Positions 25,677-35,100 of a stretch of DNA of 64,000 bases are shown here, in pieces. Source of the DNA: Bacteroidia bacterium. Lineage in GTDB: Bacteria > Bacteroidota > Bacteroidia > J057. Within the stretch, counting starts at the first letter, position 1. Each line of letters starts with the position of its first letter. The stretch is taken from contig JAUIKF010000037.1 in NCBI GenBank assembly GCA_030430575.1, positions 1 to 64,000 on the forward strand. The letters are read 5' to 3'. The notes beneath the pieces are model-generated. The model did no database searches, had not been told where the DNA came from, and saw only the letters and a list, made by a program, of their open reading frames with translations. The position numbers were made by a program, and so were the translations under genes.

Positions 25677-27482
25677 ATGAAATACATCAATACAGACCAC
25701 CTCCGCTTCCTCTTATATGAGGTCCACAACGCAGAAGAATTGCTTCAATATGAGCGCTTTCAGGCGTTTGACAAAGAAGCCTTTGACATGATGCTCGACA
25801 CAGCCAAGGACTTGGCGGATAAAGAGTTCTTTCCCTATTACGTAGCCATGGACACAGACCCAGTGCGCTATGAAGACGGAAAAGTCATCGCCCATCCCCA
25901 ACTCAAGAATATCATCAAAAAATCTGCTGAGATCGGTTGGATCGGGGCTTCTTTTGACGAAGCGCATGGTGGGATGCAGCTTCCAAATACCGTTTTTGGC
26001 GCTGCGGATTTGATCTTAAATGCGGCGAATAACAGCGCTGTGGGCTACTTGGGCCTAACCTCAGGTGCCGCCAGATTGATTGCCTCCTTTGGCGAACAGT
26101 CCCTTTACGACACGTATGTGCCTAAGATGATGGCAGGCGACTGGATGGGCAGCATGGCACTCACTGAGCCACAAGCAGGTAGTTCGCTATCTGACATCAC
26201 GACTTCTGCTACGCCTACAGACGATGGGCATTATTTAATCAAAGGCCAAAAGATCTTTATCTCGGGTGGGGATCACCAGTGTGCGGATAACTTTGTCCAT
26301 CTGATGCTGGCGCGCATAGAAGGCGCTCCTGCGGGCACCAAAGGCATCTCTTTATTTGTAGTCCCCAAATACCGACCAGAGGCAGATGGTAGCCTTACGC
26401 CCAACGATGTGACTACTGTCGCAGACTTCCAGAAGATGGGCCAGCGTGGCTACGCGACGACGCACCTCATGATGGGAGAGAAAGAGGATTGCCGTGGATG
26501 GTTGGTCGGTCAGCCTCATCTCGGTTTGAAATACATGTTTCAGATGATGAATGCGGCACGCATAGAAGTGGGGCTTTCGGCTACAGGTACTGCCTCTGGC
26601 GCGTATTACGCTTCTCTCCTATATGCACAGGAACGTGCACAAGGCAGAAGGCTCTCCAAAGACGGCCGTAAGAACCCGTCCCAAGAGCCTACCCTGATCA
26701 TCAATCACCCTGATGTCAGGCGGATGCTTTTCCTCCAAAAAGCCATCGTAGAAGGAGCTATGAGCCTTTTGTTGGATTGTACCAAAATGCACGATATGGC
26801 GGACGTATCCGAGGGAGAAGAAGCGGAGAAATACCATTTGTTATTGGAACTGCTCACGCCTATCGCCAAGACCTATCCTTCTGAGATGGGCAAAGTCGCT
26901 ATCGACAATGGCCTGCAGGTACTGGGAGGCTATGGCTACTGCATGGACTTTCCCTTGCAGCAATATTACCGCGATATCCGCATCATGACCCTCTATGAAG
27001 GGACTACAGGCATTCAGTCGCTGGATTTGTTGGGACGAAAAATTACGATGAAAAATGGGGCGGCTCTGCAATTGCTGATGGATGAGGTACAGCAGACGAT
27101 GGAGGCTGCCATGATGTATGAAGAGCTGAAGCCTTATGTGAAGCAATTAGGGGAAAAGCTGGCCGTGACTCAACAAGTGCTTCAGCACTTGATGCCTTAT
27201 GCGATGCAAGGCAATCACGAGCGCTTCCTCGCAGATGCGACCTTGTTTATGGAAATGGCTAGTACAATCGTCGTGGCTTGGCAGTGGTTGAAAATGGGAA
27301 CTGCGGCCAAAAAAGCCATGCTGGCAGGAGGAGGTGCTCAAAGCAATGAGTTCTATGCTTCCAAACTGCACACGATGAAATTCTTCTTCAAATATGAACT
27401 TCCCAAAACCCTCACGCACGCCCATGTGCTGATGGACAATGAGGTTTTGACCATTGTAGGAGAAGAGGAGCTGATTAGGTGA
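25677..27482 (+). CDS. acyl-CoA dehydrogenase (large, 600-aa type)
   Basis: 601-residue acyl-CoA dehydrogenase of the large group with an extra C-terminal domain (AcdA/FadE-like). Features are GWIGASFDEAHGGMQLPN in the N-domain, SMALTEPQAGSSLSDI for flavin and substrate contact, YATTHLMMGE..GWLVG, and the C-terminal LQVLGGYGYCMDFPLQQYYRDIRI with the catalytic Glu in LYEGTTGIQSLDLLGRK near 440. It differs clearly from the dehydrogenase at 21538-23400, so it may take another chain length. It is the last gene of the FMO-TetR operon. No thiolase, hydratase or CoA ligase adjoins it, so the pathway is only partly encoded here. Confidence 0.93.
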   Translation: MKYINTDHLRFLLYEVHNAEELLQYERFQAFDKEAFDMMLDTAKDLADKEFFPYYVAMDTDPVRYEDGKVIAHPQLKNIIKKSAEIGWIGASFDEAHGGMQLPNTVFGAADLILNAANNSAVGYLGLTSGAARLIASFGEQSLYDTYVPKMMAGDWMGSMALTEPQAGSSLSDITTSATPTDDGHYLIKGQKIFISGGDHQCADNFVHLMLARIEGAPAGTKGISLFVVPKYRPEADGSLTPNDVTTVADFQKMGQRGYATTHLMMGEKEDCRGWLVGQPHLGLKYMFQMMNAARIEVGLSATGTASGAYYASLLYAQERAQGRRLSKDGRKNPSQEPTLIINHPDVRRMLFLQKAIVEGAMSLLLDCTKMHDMADVSEGEEAEKYHLLLELLTPIAKTYPSEMGKVAIDNGLQVLGGYGYCMDFPLQQYYRDIRIMTLYEGTTGIQSLDLLGRKITMKNGAALQLLMDEVQQTMEAAMMYEELKPYVKQLGEKLAVTQQVLQHLMPYAMQGNHERFLADATLFMEMASTIVVAWQWLKMGTAAKKAMLAGGGAQSNEFYASKLHTMKFFFKYELPKTLTHAHVLMDNEVLTIVGEEELIR

Positions 27483-27549
27483 TGACTTAGTTGACCATGA
27501 AGGTTCATTCTGCCTTTTAACAGAATAAATTCTTTACTCCTCAAGATTT

Positions 27550-27615
27550 GCCACGGATTACACGGATTTCCACAGATAAATAAAAGAATCCGTGCTAATC
27601 TGTGTAATCCGTGGC
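27550..27615. repeat. ATCCGTG-type inverted repeat
   Basis: GCCACGGATTACAC (27550-27563) pairs perfectly with GTGTAATCCGTGGC (27602-27615). It is followed by TTATTCTTCTTTCA, which also follows the related motif at 21206-21236. A third copy lies at 49951-50003. It is located between the acyl-CoA dehydrogenase and the EEP gene. Confidence 0.88.
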
Positions 27616-27697
27616 TTATTCTTCTTTCATCATTAAAGTCCTCGCTGAACCGGGGGATTTATTGTAAATTGGGGCAAAATCCCACACTTTACCTATC

Positions 27698-28867
27698 ATG
27701 AAGCTATTCAAACGCTTCCTTCGAATCCTGGCTTTGGTAATTTTGCTTGGTCTTTTATACCTAGGGGGCGTCATCGGTTACGCCTGGTTCTATGATTTTG
27801 ACCCACCGCCAACGGAGGTGCCTGACCTGCTAGGCAAGGCGCAAAAACCTGTGCTGGACAAAGATACACTAGTCCTTTTCAACTGGAACATAGGATTTTG
27901 TGGATTGGGCGAAGCCGCTGACTTCTTCTATGATAGCGACAAATCGTCCTTCTACTCGGACGGAGGGACAAACGTACATACGCCCAAAGATCAGGTAGAG
28001 AAAAACTTGGCGGGTGTGCTCAGCACCCTTCACTCCGCGGTCAGGGAAACCGACTTTTTTTTGTTGCAAGAGGTGGACATCCGTTCTGACCGCAGTCAAG
28101 AAGTCAATGAGGTACAGGCGATTTCGGAAAAATTACAAGGATTTGTGGAGGCATTTGGGAAAAACTATGATGTAGACTTTATCCCCCTTCCGCTCACCAA
28201 TCCGATGGGTGAAGTGCTTTCTGGCCTCTCCACTTGGAGCCGTTATCAGCCTGCTGAGGTAAAGCGCTATGCGTTTGAAGGCAATTACAATTTCCCCAAT
28301 TACCTCTTTTTCCTCGACCGCTGTTTCTTGCTAGAGCGATTTCCCCTCGCCAATGGGACCGAACTGGTATTGATCAATACGCACAACTCTGCCTATGATG
28401 ATGGCACTTTGAGGCAAAAGCAGATGCAGCAGCTCCGCCAAGTATTGCTTGAGGAGTATAGCAATGGTAATTATGTCATTGTAGGCGGCGACTGGAACCA
28501 ATTCCCTCCAGGCTATCAGGGGGTATATGCTTATACTCAAGGCAAAGGCCCTCGCATGATTCCTCCTAATAAGACAGACAGTAAATTCTTTGTACCCAAG
28601 GACTATCCCGCCCAGGGCTGGCAGTGGGCCTACGATCCCAATATCGCCACAAATCGGGCTTTGGATGCCCCATTTGATCCAGATGCTACCTACCAATGCA
28701 TCATCGATTTCTATCTCCTTTCCCCCAATATTGAGATACTTGAGGTAAAAACCATTGACCAACAATTTCAATTCTCAGATCACCAGCCAGTGACACTCAA
28801 AGCCCGGCTGGTAGGGCTGGCGGAGCCGGATTCATCGCGGAGCGATGGGGTAAGTTCTAAGTTCTAG
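27698..28867 (+). CDS. membrane-anchored endonuclease/exonuclease/phosphatase-family protein
   Basis: 389-residue EEP-superfamily hydrolase. One N-terminal membrane segment (LRILALVILLGLLYLGGVIGYAWFY, about 8-32) anchors it with the catalytic domain outside the cytosol. Catalytic motifs are LFNWNIGFCG, FLLQEVD (metal-binding Glu), LINTHNSAYDD, VGGDWNQFP and SDHQPV (catalytic Asp-His). Possible substrates are nucleic acid, phosphoinositide-like or sphingomyelin-type phosphodiesters; the family alone does not decide. The last residues (SRSDGVSSKF) are encoded by the start of a GTTCTAGG repeat array, so the gene end has been shaped by the repeat. It is transcribed alone, convergent with sprA. 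Confidence 0.85.
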   Translation: MKLFKRFLRILALVILLGLLYLGGVIGYAWFYDFDPPPTEVPDLLGKAQKPVLDKDTLVLFNWNIGFCGLGEAADFFYDSDKSSFYSDGGTNVHTPKDQVEKNLAGVLSTLHSAVRETDFFLLQEVDIRSDRSQEVNEVQAISEKLQGFVEAFGKNYDVDFIPLPLTNPMGEVLSGLSTWSRYQPAEVKRYAFEGNYNFPNYLFFLDRCFLLERFPLANGTELVLINTHNSAYDDGTLRQKQMQQLRQVLLEEYSNGNYVIVGGDWNQFPPGYQGVYAYTQGKGPRMIPPNKTDSKFFVPKDYPAQGWQWAYDPNIATNRALDAPFDPDATYQCIIDFYLLSPNIEILEVKTIDQQFQFSDHQPVTLKARLVGLAEPDSSRSDGVSSKF

Positions 28868-29143
28868 GTTCTAGGTTCTAGGTTCTAGGTTCTAGGTTCA
28901 GTTAACGGGTCGGATTACACCAAGAGCCAACTCACCCCTTCGATAAACTCAGGGCAGCGCGTCCGGAAATCCGCCCCAGCAATTTAACTTGCTTGCTATG
29001 CAAGCTGGCGTGGATTTCCGGATTCGAGGGGCTGATTTGTGTGTAATCCGCGCCTCTGTCTTATCCACATTTCAGTCTTGAAAGAACATTAGGTTCTAGG
29101 GTGTGTTTCCACATAGAACTTAGAACATAAAACCTAGAACTTA
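28850..29143. repeat. structured intergenic element, copy B, inside GTTCTAG arms
   Basis: The left arm is a TAGGTTC heptamer array (28850-28899) and the right arm (29115-29143) carries complementary AGAACTTAGAAC and AACCTAGAACTTA. Between them, 28911-29054 is a copy of the roughly 140-bp element. On the minus strand it reads GGCGCGGATTAC, AATCCGGAAATCC, CGCCAGCTTGC, GCGGATTTCCGG, TGAGTTGGCT and TGTAATCCG, matching copy C at 51095 closely. An extra CCTGAGTTTATCGAAGG unit lies inside it. It is between the convergent EEP gene and sprA. Confidence 0.82.
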
Positions 29144-29154
29144 AATTCTTCTTC

Positions 29155-32100
29155 CTAATTCGCGAGCGAGAAGCGAATCTTAAATCCACCACTGGTGAAT
29201 CCTGTTCGATACGTGTTTGAGGTATAAGGCTTGGTGATGTTTTGCTTAAAGAAAAGCTGAATATTGACCCGTGTATTGATGACATAGTCAATCGTGGGTT
29301 CAAGAATCAGGTTAAAGCTCCCTTGGGTGTATTCAGGAGATAGATTAGAGTCCAGGGTCCGGTTTCGGGTACGGTTGTCACTAAGGGTAAAGCGGAACTG
29401 CGCGTTGAGGCTGTTTTGCAGGTCAAAATCACGGCCCAAGAGGCGGAACTGCGCATTCAGCTTATCTTTTCGCCAGCCAATCATCACAGACACATCTTCA
29501 CTTCGCTGTTCGGTAAGTTGCAAGGTTCCTGTACTGAAGCTCAAGCGGCGATCTTTTTTGTAGTCAATACTGGAGGTCACCCCATTTTTAAAATTCATCT
29601 GAACCCCTAAAAGAGGAGAGAACTGCTCATTGATCTGTACCGATTGGATATTGTCAGTCGAATAGAATTCCTCAAAATCATTTCCATTAAGATCCTGCTT
29701 CGTCTCGGTATTGGTCACAAATCCACGCGAATCGACTTCTGCATTGAGGTTATTGCTAAAGGAACTCACATTATAAGTCGCGCGATAGGCATGACGCAGC
29801 GTAAAGGAATTCATCACCCCCTTGAGGAAGGGCAGATTGTTCAGTCCATTGTAGTTAATATTCCAGTTGGGAAGGGGAATTTTGGGGAAATTGTTCAATT
29901 CAATATTGCTTGCCCCTGTGATGGAATAACCTGCCAGCAAAGCTGGAATCAAGACATCTTGGTTCCCTTTAGAATACCCATTTTGGAAGGCAACCGATGA
30001 TAGCCCAAGCGAATCAGCCCATGGATTGCGATCCCTTAAGCGACGCGAGATTTCCTCCCTACTTCTATCAAAATCGTCAAATGCCTGGGAGAAATCCTCA
30101 TTTTTCTCAAACGCTGTATTGAGGAAGATATAAGACATATTGAAACTCCCATTGACCAACTGATCCGAGCCTATATAAGCCAGAGAATCCTGGTTCCATC
30201 GGAAGAGCTCACTGAAGTTCTCATTGCGCATTCGATTCACATTGAAATCTATCCTAAAGCCTTTAAACAGCTCCACCGACGTACGTCCATTGATCTGTTC
30301 ATTGAGGTTCCTGGCATAGAAATTAGACAAGGTTGAATCTCGGGAAATCCAGCCGTTTTGCCCTGCCAGATGCCGTATGTCCTTTTGGCTGCCAAAGACA
30401 AACCCTGGCGTCGGCGGCAATGCGCCCGTCGGTTGAAAGCTCTCATCGTCAAAGGGCGATTCGTAGCGAAAATCCAGCCCAAAGTTATCAGTAGCGGGGA
30501 TATAACCCGGTAGAATGGTATTGGCATTTCGGTTAATACTCAAGTCTAAGCTTTGCACACTGAAAACGATGCGCAACAGCTCCTGCCCAATGTTTCGGAG
30601 CGCCTTGAAACGAGACGTATCTTCCTCAGCCACAGGTCCTTGTGGCCGCTGAGGATTACGCCCTGCTGGCTTATTAGCTGACTGCCCCTTCTTCGCAGCC
30701 TCCTTCTCGCGCTGCTTGGCACGACGCTTTTGTTCCTTCTCTCGTGCCCGTTTATCGATAGCATCCATCAACTTCTTGATAGGAGTAATTTTGCCATATA
30801 ACCCCTTCAAGTCCACACGGCCTGTCCCTTGCAAGTTTTGGGCATTGGAGATCGTTGCGCCCAGGGCCTTGTTGTTCTCTGGCGCCTGTGTCCACTGGAA
30901 GGACCCTGCATAATTGACATTTCCATTGATCCAACTGGTCCAGGTAAACTTATTGAAAGGCATCTGATAGGTAAGGGCCATATTCTGGGTGTACCCAATG
31001 TTACGCCCCATATTGACCATATTGTAGTGGCCCCGAGCTGTATCACGCCCAATCTTGAACAAGTTATCCCAAACAGTACCTACAGAGTCTTGTTCGGCAG
31101 GGGTCGCATCTTCATAATAGCCGCGCACCTCGTCTACTCGTGAAGAGTTTGTAGCGGTGAAGTTGACGCTGAGGCTTTGGGTCAGGTTCCAAGTCAAATT
31201 ATAAGTTCTTGCCAGCTCAAAGTTTTTGGCGAAGGTAGGTTCTACTGATCCACCGAAAGTGCTGCCTGTCCGCATCTTCCTTTCTTCAAAGTCACGGTTG
31301 CCGTGCAAGGTCATAGAAAAGGCATTGGGCAACAGGTTGAAGTTGAAAAGGGAGATCGGGTTTTTGCGCTTCCACGCTTTAAAAGGCTTTATCTCTACCG
31401 GTTGGAAATTGTAGCGATAATTGATCACAAACCTATGCTGCGTACGTCTCAAGCGCTCGACAAAGGCTGAACGGTTGAGCTGTTCATTATAGGAGAAGGT
31501 AAAATCAAATTTCTCTGCACTCCAAGGCATCTTCGCCTTGGGACCTTTGGGGTCAGGTTTGGCATTCGGATCTGGGAGCTTTTGCACCCGTACGTTATTG
31601 AATGAAACACTCTGGTTGCGAGAGTAGTCCTGAAATTCGCGGCGTGTACTATCCCGTTGGGGCTTCTCTTCAATGCTTTCCAGCAATTCTTTGGTGCGGA
31701 TATCAGGTTCCCGTGGATTAAATTTTGGGGTAATTTTCTGCTCTCCATAGGTCACGTACATCGGCAGATTGATGCCCCAGTTTTGAGGGAAAAGTTTTCC
31801 TAAGGAGAAATTACCTGCCAAGTCGTAACGGAAGGTGTTTTCCTGGCTACGCTCGCTCACCTTCTGCTCCAATCCTCCAAATCCAGGTGTCCTATTTGAA
31901 ATCGAACCATTGAGGGTAAAGAAATCTGCCCCCTGAACTGAGAAATTGGCATTTGTCGCCCAACCAGAAGTCTTGTCAAAATCTGTCAAGCGTAGCTCAT
32001 TGATCCACAATTCCACATCTACATCCTGTATCGGCGTAAATTCATCCGGACAGGGTCGAGGGTTCCTCGCACCTATCATGATGTTCCGCAGGTCACTTAA

Positions 32101-35100
32101 CACGGGCGTTCCTCGCACGATGATTTTGTGCCCATTGGGAAGGCCATTGGTATAATAAAATGGCTCTCCTGGAGGCACTGCACTTCTATCACGTGCAGCT
32201 TTAGCTGCTTGGAAGTCAGTCAGGAGGATGTCCATCTCATTGCTTTCTGGCCAGATATTATTGATCGATTGGGGAGCAGGCGAAAAAGGATCAGACGGCG
32301 TCAGTGGCATCTCATACTCATAATAATTCTCTTCATTATCCTGTCCTAACCGGATGAAACAAGCCGCATCGCCCGTATCGACAAAATTAGCCTGTATCGG
32401 ATCGCCGATGGCCTCGGCATGCACCCAGAGTTTGAGTCGCTGGTAGTTTCGGAGGTCTACCTTCACCACCTTGAAGGCGCCTCTGGCGTCTCCGGGCATG
32501 AGGTCTTTGGCACTGAGGAGAAGGGAACGTTCATTTTGTAGGAAGCCCGCCTGGGTATTTCCATTAAGCTGCTGGCGTTGAATCCCTGGAGGCAGGGTAT
32601 AGTTAAAGGGCGATTTCTGAGAATTTTCCTCAATACTCACACTGCCAATCTCAAACTGAGCTGACTGGAAGCCAGCAGGTCCTATAAACTCACAGACCGG
32701 CTGTAGCTGGTAGTTGTTTTGGAAACGTCTCCACTGAGTCGCAACGAGTTGGAACTCCGTCAGACGGAGGATGACCGAGTCTTCAAACCCTGTCAGAAAC
32801 ATTCGCACAAAGTCTACCGACTTGAGGTTGGAAATATTATTGATGGCTTCGCGGCTGAGGTCAGCCACAGGAATACGGAACTGGAACCAGGTCACTTCTG
32901 TGGTCCGGTTATCTACGTTGACAGTACTCTGAATACTGTCCACGATGAAGTTGGTTCCTGGAACCATCGCAGAGGGCTTCAGGTCAATTTCATACTGAAA
33001 ATATTCCTCTGCTGTACTCAGGTTACCATTCTGGTTGATGTCCTCTGCATCGGGTTCCTGACTCCCCAATGTCAGGAAATTGCCCCCAGACTGGGCATTG
33101 CTGCCTGGAGGGGAGTTGCCTTCCATTCCATTAAACTTCAGGTAACGGCCGAGAATGCCTGTTCCATTGGTTTCATAATCCGCATCGCGGAAGTGAAGGA
33201 AGTCATCCGTACTAGGATCAGCGAGCGCTTGCTGATAAGCAGGGTGGTTGACACCCAGCACCGCTTCCAGCGGACGCAAATAAGCGCTATCGTAAAAGCT
33301 TCGCTCATTGTCATTGTTCAACCCGTCCAACCCAATATCTTGGAAGGTCCGCTCCGCTGGGTCATTGGAGAAGGTCTGGTTTGGGGGGAGACCGATGGGC
33401 ACACGCCCCCAAACAGTAGTGTCTATATTATTGACATCCAGTTCATTACGAGGCAATCCATTTTCGAGCGAGATGGCTTTATCGGGCAACACATCCTCAC
33501 TGATGCGCCCAAGATTAAAGTACACTTTACCACCCGTATGATTCGGTTCCTTCATAAAGGGGTCCATCATCCAGAATTCAAGGAACTCTACATTTGTCGC
33601 TTCAAAGTCATTATTGACGGTCACCTGACGCGTGACACCCGCCCAGTTGTCCTTAGGATTTTTGAGCTTACCTGTGGCAGGGTCTACATCTGTTGTATAG
33701 TTATAGTGTCCCCGTTCATCTGGAATATAGTGTAGGTCAAAAGTTGGTTGAATGCTGGCACCAAATGCAGGCCGAGAAGTCGGGAAGATTTCCTGGATCG
33801 TGACCATTCGGGTATAGTTGTCTCGGATATCTTCAGCGGGAATATTGGGTCGTCCAAAGCCTTGCAAGAAGGACTGGTCAATCTGGTACCAGGCCAATTT
33901 TCCACGGGTGAAGTTTCGGGCCAAAGGAGAGGGATCGGTGTCTACCGGGTCGTCAACTGCTGGATTGTCCTCGGGAAAAGCAGCCAGCTTCCACTGGTTG
34001 ATGCCTGAAAGGACAAAATTGGTCTTAGCCGCCTCGAAATCGTCAAGGTAGATATTACTCTTGTCCCGCTCCGTCTGGACTTGCCTGGGCTGGCCGGGTT
34101 TGAACTGTGCAAATTCTACATTTCCCTGAATACTCGACGTCTGTTTGGTACTGATCAGGGGCAATTTATCGATTGCCTTGGTGAGCCATTCTGACTCCGT
34201 ACGATAAGCAGCGTCTATCCCCCAGAGGAGGTTATTGGTGGGTTCATCGCCAAGGGTAGTCTTTTGGGTAAAGGGCCGTTCACTCAGGTTCAACGCAGTC
34301 AGCCCAAGGGTCAAATTGTCGGTAGGTGCATATTCTGCACGTGCTCCCAGCAACGTCTTGCTTTGCACATTGTAAAGAGAGGAACTTTCGTAGTTCACAT
34401 CGATCTTCTGTCCAGAAGTGAGGAGGGCCTCATTGAGGATCGTCACTTTTCCCCCAAAATAATCCACCAGATAATCAGAGCCTTCAACGAGCGGTACCCC
34501 ATTGGCGGTCACCGTCACACTGCCTTCCTGTAGGTTAAAAGCGTTCAGGGGAATTTCATTTCCACCCGAAGAGCGATAAAATCCCTGTAAAGCGTAACGA
34601 TTCAGGCGAGGGAAGTTCTGGATCGCATCCTGTTGCGTCCCATCATATAGGGGGTCAAAGACATATTCGTTAATGGCGTCCTGATCAGGCTCTAGTTGCG
34701 CCCGCAGGTAATCACCAAATGGCTCCAAGACCGGGAAGATAATCAACCCTCGATCTGGGATGATGGTCCTCCCTTCAATGAAGTCAAAGTAGTTGTCAGG
34801 ATTAGGAGCCGTATGGTTCGTCAGACGATCCAGTTCTGTGGCCTGGATCAGCAATTTATTGGCGATAGGACCTGTAGGTAGGTAGTTTAGCTTACCATCG
34901 CTGGTACCTGAGTTATAGGTGATGTCCAGGAAAAAGCCTTGGCGCTCAATCCCATAGCCGATGCTATAGATGTTTTTCATCATCAGGTCCCAGGCGGGAT
35001 ACATCTGTACATTGCCACGAGTATCTGTGTAGTTGGGCTTGACCGAAGCAGGCTTTAGCATCTTCAGAAACAGGAGATTGGTTCCAGAACCAGCCGCAGG

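Noticed and set aside
32719-33735. 338-codon frame antisense to sprA
   Set aside because: A shadow frame on the opposite strand of a conserved gene; composition is that of a reversed barrel sequence and there is no start context.
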